Below are positions 8,861-16,648 of a stretch of 52,211 bases of DNA, piece by piece; within the stretch, counting starts at the first letter, position 1; every line of letters begins with the position of its first letter. This DNA is from a virus: the IMG/VR virus record IMGVR_UViG_3300033149_003773, positions 1 through 52,211 of that record; one strand, written 5' to 3'. Below the pieces are notes generated by a model, which did not search any database, was not told the DNA's origin, and saw nothing but the letters and a program-made list of their open reading frames with translations. The position numbers were made by a program, and so were the translations under genes.

Positions 8861-8924
8861 TATTCACCTCCAACCCACAAAAATCCAGAAAATTGTGGAG
8901 TGATAATCCACGAAATTCAACCAT
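8850..8924 (-). CDS. 24-codon mini-ORF at a duplicated portal-protease junction
   Basis: Reads MVEFRGLSLHNFL onward and ends SDG before the stop. Its start region (an AGGTGG Shine-Dalgarno, then ATGGTTGAATT) repeats the start region of the protease gene 67 bases further on, and its last residues mirror the portal C-terminus. It looks like a by-product of a small tandem duplication of the junction. Whether it is translated to any purpose is unknown. Confidence 0.3.
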   Translation of the reverse strand: MVEFRGLSLHNFLDFCGLEVNSDG

Positions 8925-10050
8925 CATTATCCACCTTCAAACCCATTTTTTCTTTTGGAATACCCATACGCTCATACAACCATGACCTTATGGAATCATT
9001 CAAACTTTCCGCTTGGTTCATCATCTGCAAAACCGCTGCATATCCTTTCATGCTTTCAACATTCGCATCTTTGATTACAATAAACTTACCATAATCACTA
9101 ACATCTCCGTAATTTAATTTTATCACAAGTTTTGCTATTGCGCCAACCAATGGCTGATTCTGTTTTCTTGCAAGACTTTCAATCTCATCCATAAACGAAT
9201 TATACTGAACTTCACCAAGATTATAAGTACCAGTTTTCTTAACATTAACCATGAGTTCAGGAATACCGAGATGTCTTATAAACGCACCAAGCGCTATATC
9301 TATTGCACGTTCAAATACCTCACCCGTATCCTTGGGTTCAAGTATACTAACCTCCTCTTCTGGATCAATAGCCGCTGATGCTATATTATACATGTTTTTC
9401 AATAATTCAAGCATCTTCTCAGTATCGAGCGACTTTCCTATTGCCCATGGTATACCAAAACGCTCAAGTATTCTGCCGTAGTTATACGTCGCAGTTTTCA
9501 ATAACAAGTAATACGGATACAAGCTCGCTATCCTTGACTTCCCAAACAATCCACGATTCGGTCGCATGTTGTAATAAAACAGCTTATCACGCTTCAATTC
9601 CGCACCATTGAATAATTTAATACCAACAAAATCACCCTTGGAATCAACTATCATCGTTCTATCCTGTGGTGGTATATAAACAAACCGTTTAGGAACTAAC
9701 ATACCTTCTCTGGCTTCCCAAACTATCTCAGATACATGATGTCCATAAACTATATTATCAGCAAAAGCATCTATCAAGACATTGCTTAAACCACCTTCAG
9801 TCCCGTTCAAAGCGTTCCAAACGAACTCTTCAATTTCTTTGTTGGGATGTTCAAAACCATTAACCATCAACGCCATCCATTGAGCTTTCATCTCTACAAA
9901 ACGTTCTATGTCAGGATCACGATACATTTTTTCGAGTTTGTCAAGTGTTATATCAAAGGTTTCAGAAAAGAGTATATTCGTGGAATTAAACGGGGTGAAT
10001 ACACTATCAGGAAAGTAAAACTGTTTCATTATTTTCGGTATTCTGCCCAT
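8917..10050 (-). CDS. Portal protein, Mu gp29-like (DUF935)
   Basis: A 377-residue portal, short for the family (Mu gp29 is longer). Matching pieces are LDKLEKMYRDPDIERFVEMK, a YGHHVSEIVWE segment, KRFVYIPPQDRTMI, YNMRPNRGLFGKSRIASLYPYYLLL, the wing segment with GIPWAIGKS, and the C-terminal helices (DEIESLARKQNQPLVGAIAKLVIKLNYGD in two parts). It forms the dodecameric DNA channel at one vertex and docks the terminase. It overlaps the terminase gene by 22 bases, which suggests translational coupling. A Mu gpF homologue does not follow it. Confidence 0.85.
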   Translation of the reverse strand: MGRIPKIMKQFYFPDSVFTPFNSTNILFSETFDITLDKLEKMYRDPDIERFVEMKAQWMALMVNGFEHPNKEIEEFVWNALNGTEGGLSNVLIDAFADNIVYGHHVSEIVWEAREGMLVPKRFVYIPPQDRTMIVDSKGDFVGIKLFNGAELKRDKLFYYNMRPNRGLFGKSRIASLYPYYLLLKTATYNYGRILERFGIPWAIGKSLDTEKMLELLKNMYNIASAAIDPEEEVSILEPKDTGEVFERAIDIALGAFIRHLGIPELMVNVKKTGTYNLGEVQYNSFMDEIESLARKQNQPLVGAIAKLVIKLNYGDVSDYGKFIVIKDANVESMKGYAAVLQMMNQAESLNDSIRSWLYERMGIPKEKMGLKVDNDG

Positions 10051-11441
10051 GCGCTTTGCCTCCTTCGCAAGAACGCTATATTGCTACGCATCGAATACTT
10101 AGCAGGAATCAAGTTGTCATAAAATGCCACAGCCAACGCATCACCAATATCAGGTGAAAAACCATACTTTCTCTTAGCTTCGTTCTTGTCCATCAATTTT
10201 ATTTTACCATCAACATCGATTTCATATTCACGACTGGATAAATGTTGTAAAGCCAATTCGTCTTTGGGTAAAAATATTATTGGAAAACCATCTGCGGTAG
10301 GCTTGAATAAACCTCTCAATCTCCACCACGCTTCTGTTATAGCATTTCTGAATTGTTCTGGCTTCACAGCTTTAGCTTGCGGTATGAACTGATATAACTT
10401 ATATTTTCGCTTTTCTTTCCTGATTTTATGCGTTAACGTATCTAACACACCCGCACCAAAGCCAACCGACTCTATTGCTACCTTCTTCGCGCGATACAGA
10501 TTAGCTATCTTGTCAACTTCTTCCGCAACTTCAACTGTGTCCAGCTTGGAATACGTGTAAATCTTCTCAACCACATAGCCGTTGCGTACTACTATCGCTG
10601 TCTTGTCTTCACCACTTCTCGCAACGTCCACACCAATAATAACATCGCCATATACCTTGTCTTCATTTACCATCGAAAGCTCAATCCAAGAAGCAGGAAT
10701 AACATACCTTCCATCGCTCCTTGGAAATTCACCAAGCACCCTTATACGGTACACATCGCTATCTACACCATAAACACGTTCCATCTTCTTCAACCAATTC
10801 TTTGCAACAAGTGGACTCTCAAGGGAAGAAAACGTATATGTCCTGAATATGTCATCATTATCATTGAACACACGATAAAAATAACCGCTGTCTCTCGTTG
10901 GGTTTCCGACCGCTATAAGTCTTGCCCCTTCATTTGTCAATGCCGCATCTATAACCTCAAACATCCCATCTGTAATACCGCTCGCTTCGTCAACGATGAA
11001 CAACAAGTCATGCCCATGAAAACCCTGCATGTTCTCAGGTTTTCGTGCAGATACAAGTGTTGCAAACCATGTTTTTTTGTATTTCTCCTTCCTCGGTATA
11101 AGTTTTGAAGCCGTCTTCTCAAATAGCTTGTTTAATATCTCACTCCTTGCCATCCAAAAGCTCAACTCAGCCCAAAAGACATCATTCAACTGGTGCATAG
11201 TGGGTGCCGTTATCGGTATTCTACACAGCGGTCTCGTAAACATATACCATAACACTATCCATGACATAAGTGCAGTCTTACCAGTTCCATGCCCCGACTT
11301 TATCGCTATGTTATGCGCGTGAGGTAAATCTCGTAATACCTCTTCCTGTTGCTTAGTAGGTTCAGCTTTTAGTATCTCACCAACAAATAACAACGGATTG
11401 TCTCTATACCGCAAAAGCAACTTCGAAAGCATATCGTTCAC
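10029..11441 (-). CDS. terL: Terminase large subunit
   Basis: A 470-residue packaging motor. The ATPase domain has Walker A GHGTGKTA near residue 50 and Walker B LLFIVDEAS near 150, with VGNPTRDSGYF as the coupling segment. The nuclease domain has VIIGVDVARSGEDKTA near 270, AIESVGFGAGVLD near 320 and DIGDALAVAF near 445, which supply the RuvC-like acidic residues. It cuts and pumps DNA into the prohead. The gene overlaps the small subunit gene by four bases (ATGA) and the portal by 22. Confidence 0.92.
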   Translation of the reverse strand: MNDMLSKLLLRYRDNPLLFVGEILKAEPTKQQEEVLRDLPHAHNIAIKSGHGTGKTALMSWIVLWYMFTRPLCRIPITAPTMHQLNDVFWAELSFWMARSEILNKLFEKTASKLIPRKEKYKKTWFATLVSARKPENMQGFHGHDLLFIVDEASGITDGMFEVIDAALTNEGARLIAVGNPTRDSGYFYRVFNDNDDIFRTYTFSSLESPLVAKNWLKKMERVYGVDSDVYRIRVLGEFPRSDGRYVIPASWIELSMVNEDKVYGDVIIGVDVARSGEDKTAIVVRNGYVVEKIYTYSKLDTVEVAEEVDKIANLYRAKKVAIESVGFGAGVLDTLTHKIRKEKRKYKLYQFIPQAKAVKPEQFRNAITEAWWRLRGLFKPTADGFPIIFLPKDELALQHLSSREYEIDVDGKIKLMDKNEAKRKYGFSPDIGDALAVAFYDNLIPAKYSMRSNIAFLRRRQSAWAEYRK

Positions 11442-11803
11442 TGATCTTCACCACGCATGGCAATCTTCACTAAATCGTCGTATAAATCATTACCTTGGTT
11501 TCCAATCTTCTTCATAAGTGCACTCATCTGCTTGAATGCAAGCACAGGATTCTGCTGAGTAGCCCTCGTTACACGCTTCTGTAACTCCGCCCTGTACTTA
11601 GCCTCTGCATGTTCCATTAACACACGAAAATCATCATAATCAAGCCACGCATAGTACTGCTCTGGCTTTATCATAGATAATGCACAAGCATCTTCTATGC
11701 TCACGCCAGCACTTATGTTCTCATATAATTGCTTCACATTCTCAAGTGTAAAGTCATCATCGTCTATCTTTGTATAATCAAGTGTATCAAACCATATCTT
11801 CAC
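11438..11803 (-). CDS. terS: Terminase small subunit
   Basis: A 121-residue helical protein directly before the large subunit. Residues 26-60 have a helix-turn-helix pattern (LYENISAGVSIEDACALSM, KPEQYYAWL) and the rest is a basic/acidic helix pair for oligomer formation (YRAELQKRVTRATQQNP). It would recognise phage DNA and start packaging. It is the first gene of the late minus-strand operon, with a possible extended -10 promoter about 40 bases upstream. Confidence 0.75.
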   Translation of the reverse strand: MKIWFDTLDYTKIDDDDFTLENVKQLYENISAGVSIEDACALSMIKPEQYYAWLDYDDFRVLMEHAEAKYRAELQKRVTRATQQNPVLAFKQMSALMKKIGNQGNDLYDDLVKIAMRGEDQ

Positions 11804-11839
11804 GTATTAACCACCCCCATGTACTGCCTATCTAAACTT

Positions 11840-11848
11840 ATAATACCA
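11840..11848 (-). promoter_or_regulatory. Possible late promoter, extended -10
   Basis: On the minus strand TGGTATTAT fits the TGnTATAAT extended -10 pattern, 37 bases before the small terminase start. No good -35 lies at the usual distance. A late promoter is needed about here because the methyltransferase ends 200 bases upstream. Confidence 0.35.
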
Positions 11849-12051
11849 TATTTTGGTTAATTCTGCTTTGAAAACAAACGGCAATTTTGAACAATACTGC
11901 CAAATGTTCTCATCACTTTAATTCTACACCATAATTGCCTAAAAACAAATAATATCGATTATAATATGCAAATTTGGTCGAATATGTATATCTTATTGTG
12001 CATATTTCACCCTGTTTAGTACTATCTATGCTGAAATACGTGTATTATCCG
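11849..12051. other. AT-rich gap between methyltransferase and terminase genes
   Basis: About 200 bases with no gene. It is AT-rich with a loosely repeated ATATGCAAATTT / GTGCATATTT pair (near 11965 and 11997). I see no hairpin followed by a T-run, so the end of the methyltransferase transcript is not marked. Confidence 0.4.
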
Positions 12052-13230
12052 TTACTTTTGCACTTCTCTCATTTCTTTTATATTACTCATCGTCCAAAAA
12101 CCTTCAAAATCTGAATTTCTCAAGCTCCTTAGAAAGTCCAAATATTTAGAATTTAAATCATCGTCAATATCAAAAATCTGTTTTTTAATCTCCACTGCAA
12201 CAGGTAAAATACCCAACGGGGGGACTGCATTACCTATCTGCATTCTTACCTTGTTACGAGAACCGAAAAATACGAAATCATCAGGAAATGTCTGTAACCT
12301 TGCTCTTTCACGGTTCGTTAAAGGTCTTGGTTCTTCATAATGGTATCCATGTGTTCCGCCTCCACCATTAGCGATAACTGTATAAGCTGGTTCGTTTCTA
12401 TCAAGTTTTCTGTAAATATTACTCATTACACCCTTAATCTTTAAATGTTCAGGAAGATGTTTAAAGTTTCCACCTTCGGGAATGGCTCTAAGCATTTTTT
12501 TTACCTTATCTGAAACCTTGGGTAATTCATTATTATGTGAAACGAGTCCTACTTCCTTGAAGTATATGGCTTTTCCAGTAAAAGCTTCACCAGAAGAAAC
12601 ATAATTACCCTTGAAATATATAGGCTCTGGAAACACAAATTTCTTGCCTAAATCGTTTCTAATACCAATTATCAAAACTCTTTCACGTGTCTGCGGTACA
12701 CCATAGTCAGCAAAATTAACTTTATGAATAGAAACCGTGTATCTGTTGTTGGGGCATGAAATACCCTCTTTGTACATGTATACAGCCTCTTCCACAAAAT
12801 CAAAACTGTAATCATCATTAGTAGCTTCTGCTGGATTGGATAAGTCGTTGACTATCAAAGCTATGGCTTTACCATCGTTTGCACTTAGTATTCCCTTCAC
12901 GTTCTCTGCTATAAAAACCTTCGGTTCCTTATGAGCTATTATCTTCACAAGTTCTTTGTACAACCGTCCACGCTTTACATGTATGCCCCACCTCTTACCC
13001 AACATTGAAAAGTCCTGACATGGAAAACCACCTATCACGATATCCGCATCTGGTATATTATCAACACTTATGCTTGAAATGTCCCCCTGTATAACTTCAT
13101 GCTCAAAATTGGATCGATACGTTAAACATGCTTCTTTGAAAATGTCGTTTGCAAAAACAATGTCGTATCCAACAGCATAAAAACCTAAATCCATGCCTCC
13201 TGCACCCGAAAACAAACTGATTATCCGCAT
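12052..13230 (-). CDS. DNA (cytosine-5-)-methyltransferase
   Basis: A 392-residue enzyme that transfers a methyl group from SAM to C5 of cytosine. Motif I is FSGAGGMDLGF (7-17), motif IV GGFPCQDFS with nucleophile Cys71, motif VI ENV (109-111), motif VIII QTRERVLIIG and motif X QIGNAVPP. The target recognition region lies around 230-310. No restriction endonuclease is seen beside it, so it is an orphan enzyme that may protect phage DNA or mark a site. ATG 13230 follows GGGGAGGTATTCA. It lies upstream of the late genes but has its own promoter candidate. Confidence 0.93.
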   Translation of the reverse strand: MRIISLFSGAGGMDLGFYAVGYDIVFANDIFKEACLTYRSNFEHEVIQGDISSISVDNIPDADIVIGGFPCQDFSMLGKRWGIHVKRGRLYKELVKIIAHKEPKVFIAENVKGILSANDGKAIALIVNDLSNPAEATNDDYSFDFVEEAVYMYKEGISCPNNRYTVSIHKVNFADYGVPQTRERVLIIGIRNDLGKKFVFPEPIYFKGNYVSSGEAFTGKAIYFKEVGLVSHNNELPKVSDKVKKMLRAIPEGGNFKHLPEHLKIKGVMSNIYRKLDRNEPAYTVIANGGGGTHGYHYEEPRPLTNRERARLQTFPDDFVFFGSRNKVRMQIGNAVPPLGILPVAVEIKKQIFDIDDDLNSKYLDFLRSLRNSDFEGFWTMSNIKEMREVQK

Positions 13231-13252
13231 TGAATACCTCCCCTCACATGTA

Positions 13253-13261
13253 AGTATAGCA
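13253..13261 (-). promoter_or_regulatory. Possible methyltransferase promoter, extended -10
   Basis: TGCTATACT on the minus strand fits an extended -10 and lies 23 bases before the ATG. A -35 is not clear. Confidence 0.35.
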
Positions 13262-13364
13262 CAATACGTGCAAGCATATATATAAGAATTTTCTGTTCCC
13301 GTAAAAAAGGGGATATTTTCTAAATTTCCCTTTTTCCCTATATGAATTATATGGGGTATATAAG

Positions 13365-13870
13365 CATGTAATAGCTAACAGCTAATAATAAAAATAATAA
13401 TAAAAATAATAATATAGCTAATAGCTAATAGCTGACAGCTAACAAGCAGATAGCTAGCAAGCTTGGAACGTGCAACGTGTAGCATGTAGCACGTAACACA
13501 TAGCACATAGCACGTAGCACATAAACATAAAGCATGTAATAATAGCTAAGAGCTAAAGCATAATATAGCATGCTATAAGCTTGAGATAAAGCATATTTTT
13601 TTATGCTATATAGCTATTAAGGCATAGCATGCTTTAGCTATATAGCACGCTTTAGTTATTATTATTATTATCACTATTATATAGCTGGCACGTATAGCTA
13701 TAAAGCACATAGCATGCTATAAGGACATAGCATGCTTTAGCTGTATAGCATGCTTTTGTATAGCATGCTTTTATTATTTATTATTTATATTATTATCTCA
13801 TAGCATGCTTTAGCTGACAGCTAACAGCTAACAGCTAACAGCTAACGAGCTGGCAAGCTTGCAAGCTCCT
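13365..13870. repeat. Palindrome-rich non-coding repeat region
   Basis: No gene fits between the methyltransferase and the first early gene (13231-13951). The stretch is built from short words: seven TAGCATGCT copies (starts 13566, 13625, 13710, 13728, 13746, 13761, 13801), many AGCTA/TAGCT units, a GCTAACA tandem near 13815-13846, TAATAATAA blocks, and AGCACGTAGCACATAG words. Many are palindromes (GCATGC, AGCT), so both strands can form many overlapping hairpins, for example AGCATA-T6-TATGCT near 13590. It separates divergent transcription units. An origin, partition or structural role is inference. Confidence 0.75.
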
Positions 13871-13951
13871 GGCATGTTTACATGGTTTTTACTTACTGAC
13901 AACGTTATGGCAATGTTAAAGGTATACCATTAGGTCAGGGAGGTGAAGAGT

Positions 13952-14248
13952 ATGAGCATTGAAAGGTTGAAAGAGGCTTTAAAGGTAACTGATTATCACG
14001 TGTTCCACTTTAGGGGTCATTGTGATCTTTGCAATGACGAAAAACCACATGTACCGCATGTAATTGATACGTACTCTCCAGGTAATCCTGAAAGCGATAA
14101 TGCATGGGAGTTTGAAAGGTATTGTTTAGGTAAAGAAGGATTCGTTCCAGGGTTGGGTTACATAAGAATCGCTATTTGGCATCATCAGCCTGGTGATCCT
14201 CACACTGCTGAAGTTCATTATGGTTACTGGTATATCGAGGAAAAATAG
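13952..14248 (+). CDS. Small protein with Cys-Cys and PHVPH motif (family D)
   Basis: A 98-residue protein, first gene of the early array. It has CDLC near residue 24-27 followed by PHVPHV, then YCLGKEG, and resembles the protein at 22768-23109 (PHVPHT, FCLGWEG). Cys and His spacing could bind a metal. I chose ATG 13952 after GGGAGGTG rather than the upstream GTG 13943. The stop codon lies in the left arm of a hairpin shared with other genes of the array. Function unknown. Confidence 0.7.
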   Translation: MSIERLKEALKVTDYHVFHFRGHCDLCNDEKPHVPHVIDTYSPGNPESDNAWEFERYCLGKEGFVPGLGYIRIAIWHHQPGDPHTAEVHYGYWYIEEK

Positions 14249-14270
14249 CGTGCCGCTATGGCGCGCTATT
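14244..14270 (+). terminator. Array hairpin H1
   Basis: AATAGCGTGCC and GGCGCGCTATT form an 11-bp stem with one G-T pair and the loop GCTAT. The left arm contains the TAG stop of the preceding gene. Only a weak T-run follows (ACTTTATT), so it may slow RNA decay or attenuate rather than stop transcription fully. Confidence 0.65.
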
Positions 14271-14290
14271 ACTTTATTGGAGGTGAAAGC

Positions 14291-14602
14291 ATGAAACTGA
14301 TTGATCTTTTAGAAAAAAAATACTACTTGGTGTTAGAAGGTCGTGAGGTTCCTTTACTTGCAAGTTTCTGTAACCCTATTGCAAGGTTTAACGATTTTAA
14401 AGACATAGACATAACACAGGATAATACTATAAAGCCGTCAGAAAAATATGTGGTGTGTGGTAACAAGAAACAGCTATACGTGTATAGTTTGGAACAAGAC
14501 GAGACAGCAAAGTATAAAGGTATCCTTGCATACAAGGACATGGGATTTGGAAAGTATCACGTGCTTGGGCGCGATGGCAAGTGGAAAGACTTGGTGATAT
14601 AG
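14291..14602 (+). CDS. Hypothetical small protein
   Basis: A 103-residue protein starting MKLIDLLEKKYYLVLEGREV. ATG 14291 follows GGAGGTGAAAGC. It is mixed alpha/beta with no membrane segment or known motif; two Cys and several Lys-Tyr pairs are present. Its stop codon overlaps hairpin H2. I do not recognise it. Its place in an array of small early genes suggests a host-takeover or anti-defence role, but nothing in the sequence shows this. Confidence 0.65.
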   Translation: MKLIDLLEKKYYLVLEGREVPLLASFCNPIARFNDFKDIDITQDNTIKPSEKYVVCGNKKQLYVYSLEQDETAKYKGILAYKDMGFGKYHVLGRDGKWKDLVI

Positions 14603-14630
14603 CGTGCCGCTATGGCGCGCTGTTTTTTTT
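14599..14630 (+). terminator. Array hairpin H2 with T-run
   Basis: The same stem and loop as H1 (ATAGCGTGCC, loop GCTAT, GGCGCGCT) followed by eight T. This is a good Rho-independent terminator, and the near identity to H1 after an unrelated gene shows the element is a repeat. Confidence 0.8.
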
Positions 14631-14684
14631 GTTTTGCTTGTTTTGTTTCTTTTGTCAATTTGAGAATGAAGGGAGTTGATAGGT

Positions 14685-15041
14685 ATGAAGTATGTTTTCA
14701 TGGACGGTGTGAAAGCGCTTGAAAAGCAGAATTATATTACTCATGAAAGGATCAAGAATTTTTTTGAGAATGAAGATGTTGAAAGGATCATTGGAGCGTT
14801 ACTGCGTTCGCGATGGGTTCTTCTTGATCGACAGGGTAAGCCCGCGGTCGAATACTGGGCTTTCCTTGTATATGATCCGCTTTCGAACAGGTTCATGGTG
14901 CTATCGCATGCACCAAATGACAAAGACAAGAATTATATCTACTTATATTCGCTCCCTCCAGTTTGTGATGTTAGTTTTGAAGATGTATATCGTGATCTTG
15001 AAAATGTTGTAGAAGATTATCCGAGCGTTACCATGGCATAG
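14685..15041 (+). CDS. Hypothetical small protein
   Basis: A 118-residue protein starting MKYVFMDGVKALEKQNYITH. ATG 14685 follows GGGAG within reach. Mixed alpha/beta with an acidic C-terminus (VSFEDVYRDLENVVEDY). Its leader holds one copy of the CAATTTGAGAATG spacer. No known motif. It lies between two array hairpins. Confidence 0.65.
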   Translation: MKYVFMDGVKALEKQNYITHERIKNFFENEDVERIIGALLRSRWVLLDRQGKPAVEYWAFLVYDPLSNRFMVLSHAPNDKDKNYIYLYSLPPVCDVSFEDVYRDLENVVEDYPSVTMA

Positions 15042-15042
15042 G

Positions 15043-15060
15043 GTGCACTGTTCCGTGCGC
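15043..15060 (+). terminator. Array hairpin H3
   Basis: GTGCAC and GTGCGC pair (6 bp, one G-T) around TGTTCC, followed by GCTGTTCTTTTA. It is a decayed form of the GCGTGC/GCGCGC stem family. Confidence 0.5.
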
Positions 15061-15103
15061 GCTGTTCTTTTATGTTTAACTCTTAGATAAGGGAGTGGTG
15101 AGC

Positions 15104-15379
15104 ATGGTTAAGGCTTTGGTTTACTCATATGGATACATAGGCACCGAGGACTTGAGATATTGCTTGTTCGCAGTGCTTGAGAATGTACTAAAAAACATGA
15201 GTGATAATGAGAAGATTAACAGGATAGGTTTTATAGGCAACGAATGGCGCTATCCGTTAACTGAGATTTTTTTTAATAGTTTCGTTATCAAAGATGATAG
15301 GATAATCGCATGTGATAACTTTAACCGAGTATGGGTAAAAGATAAGGATTCGTGCTGCTGGTTTCTAAAAACACTGTAA
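15104..15379 (+). CDS. Small protein, family B (paralogue at 22446)
   Basis: A 91-residue protein starting MVKALVYSYGYIG. It shares a line of residues with the gene at 22446-22751: VKALxY, a hydrophobic CLFAVLENVL-type helix, EWRYPLTEI, DDRIIACD, RVWVK and a final aromatic WF. ATG 15104 follows GGGAGTGGTG. Only four bases separate its stop from the next leader, so it is cotranscribed with the next gene. Function unknown. Confidence 0.65.
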   Translation: MVKALVYSYGYIGTEDLRYCLFAVLENVLKNMSDNEKINRIGFIGNEWRYPLTEIFFNSFVIKDDRIIACDNFNRVWVKDKDSCCWFLKTL

Positions 15380-15392
15380 GGGAGTGGTAAGA

Positions 15393-15692
15393 ATGGGTTA
15401 CAAAGTGAGTAACTATCCGTTGGAAAATTTTCCTTACTTGGACGTTGCAAGCTGTAAGCGTTTTGTTCATGCTCACAGGAACGTGTTTGCACGTTCTACC
15501 AGGCGTTATGTGGTTTCTACTCTTCCAACAGCAATAAAAGAAGTGAGTACAAGTCCCGATGGAAACAAAGCATATTGGCTTTGGGTTTTTAGAAGAGGTT
15601 ACTATAGCGTTATACAGTTCGACTCAAAACCGTCAAGAAACGAGATTACAAGAGCGATCAATGAGTCGTACACTGAAGAGTTTAATGATTGA
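15393..15692 (+). CDS. Small protein, family A member 1
   Basis: A 99-residue protein of a four-member family in this window (others at 15836, 16192, 20757). Shared features in order: SCKRFVHAHRN, a central IKEVSTSP, YWLWVF, then YYSVIQF and PSRNEITRAI. The pattern is beta strands followed by a C-terminal helix. ATG 15393 follows GGGAGTGG. No catalytic motif is seen. The stop lies at the edge of hairpin H4. Confidence 0.65.
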   Translation: MGYKVSNYPLENFPYLDVASCKRFVHAHRNVFARSTRRYVVSTLPTAIKEVSTSPDGNKAYWLWVFRRGYYSVIQFDSKPSRNEITRAINESYTEEFND

Positions 15693-15717
15693 CAGTGCGC
15701 TGTAACGGGCGCGCTGT
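15692..15717 (+). terminator. Array hairpin H4
   Basis: ACAGTGCGC pairs with GCGCGCTGT (9 bp, one G-T), loop TGTAACGG, then TCCTTTTG. Same family as H1 and H2. Confidence 0.6.
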
Positions 15718-15751
15718 TCCTTTTGTGGTTTTGTAGTGGTGAATCCGAGTT

Positions 15752-15820
15752 CTTGAGAATTTGAGAAACTGAGAATTCATCAATTCGAGAACTCGAGAAG
15801 TTGAGAATTTGAGAATTTGA
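15752..15820 (+). repeat. TTGAGAATT spacer repeat
   Basis: About nine imperfect copies of a TTGAGAA/TCGAGAA unit in an A/T-rich spacer between hairpin H4 and the Shine-Dalgarno of the next gene. Confidence 0.8.
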
Positions 15821-15835
15821 AAGGGGGTGCGTGAA

Positions 15836-16189
15836 ATGAAATTAAAAGAAGTTTATTATCATGATGACGGTTTCCTGTATTTAGAGGGTGAAAGTTACAC
15901 GGTTCATGTTCATAGGTTGCCGTCAAGTTTTTGTGTCAGTGTTGGGAGTTGTAGAGATTTTGTTTATAGACATCGTAACATTTTTGATAGTTTAACACTT
16001 GTTCATTTGGTATCAAAAAAACCTATAGCGTTTTATGAGGTTGGCATCTCACCATGTGGAACGCATAAAAATTTTTGGATATGGGTTTTTGATAGTGGTA
16101 TCTATTATGTAGTAAAGTTTCATGGTAAACCTTCAAAAAATGAAATTATTGAGGCTGTGAATTTAGTAAAATTTGAAAGGGGGCGGTAA
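15836..16189 (+). CDS. Small protein, family A member 2
   Basis: A 117-residue protein with an extra N-terminal strand region (about 35 residues) before the shared SCRDFVYRHRN. It then has YEVGISP, FWIWVF, YYVVKFH and PSKNEIIEAV as in member 1. ATG 15836 follows GGGGGTG with a six-base spacer, whereas the upstream GTG is itself within the Shine-Dalgarno. It is followed by member 3 with two bases between stop and start. Function unknown. Confidence 0.65.
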   Translation: MKLKEVYYHDDGFLYLEGESYTVHVHRLPSSFCVSVGSCRDFVYRHRNIFDSLTLVHLVSKKPIAFYEVGISPCGTHKNFWIWVFDSGIYYVVKFHGKPSKNEIIEAVNLVKFERGR

Positions 16190-16191
16190 AG

Positions 16192-16533
16192 GTGAGTTAT
16201 AAGGCTAAACATTATTTACTTGATAAAGAATTTCCATATAAGAATTATTTTAGCTGTGAACGTTTTGTGTTAGACAACACAATTCATAGAGGTGCATCAC
16301 GTTGTTTCATCGCATTAACTAACCCTGTTGTCTTGAAAGAGGCGTTCATTTCACCTATAAGGGAAAAGTTGGAGGGACATTCTGGGAGGTTTTGGATGTT
16401 TGAAAAGGGCTGTGTTACAGTTATCGAGTTTGATAGTGATCCTTCATGGGATGAGTTAATGAGTGCTCTATATTATGAATCGTTGGATGCTTTCGATCAT
16501 GAGAAGTTAACACTCAGTGGCGTGCTGATATAG
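16192..16533 (+). CDS. Small protein, family A member 3 (diverged)
   Basis: A 113-residue protein starting at GTG 16192 after GGGGGCGG. The family signature is weaker but in order: SCERFVLDN, VVLKEAFISP, RFWMFEKG, VTVIEF and PSWDELMSAL. It lies directly behind member 2, so a tandem duplication is likely. The C-terminus ends LSGVLI at hairpin H5. Confidence 0.6.
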   Translation: MSYKAKHYLLDKEFPYKNYFSCERFVLDNTIHRGASRCFIALTNPVVLKEAFISPIREKLEGHSGRFWMFEKGCVTVIEFDSDPSWDELMSALYYESLDAFDHEKLTLSGVLI

Positions 16534-16546
16534 CACGCTGTTTTTT
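16520..16546 (+). terminator. Array hairpin H5 with T-run
   Basis: GCGTGCT and AGCACGC form a perfect 7-bp stem, loop GATAT, followed by TG and six T. The left arm lies in the last codons of the preceding gene. Confidence 0.7.
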
Positions 16547-16560
16547 GTTGTTTCATGACT

Positions 16561-16633
16561 TTATCAATTTGAGAAGTTGAGAATTTATCAATTCGAGAAT
16601 CTGAGAAGTCGAGAATTTATTAATTTGAGAATG
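16561..16633 (+). repeat. TTGAGAATT spacer repeat
   Basis: Repeats of ATCAATTTGAGAAGTTGAGAA and its variants fill the space between hairpin H5 and the next Shine-Dalgarno. A reading frame happens to run through them but a better start lies downstream. Confidence 0.8.
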
Positions 16634-16648
16634 AAAGGGGTTGAGAAT

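Noticed and set aside
10582-10773. Plus-strand small frames across the terminase, portal and fibre genes
   Set aside because: They mirror the strongly coding minus strand and lack Shine-Dalgarno sites.
15752-15820. CRISPR or tRNA-like structure in the TTGAGAA repeats
   Set aside because: The units are 7-15 bases, imperfect and contiguous, with no spacers or fold.
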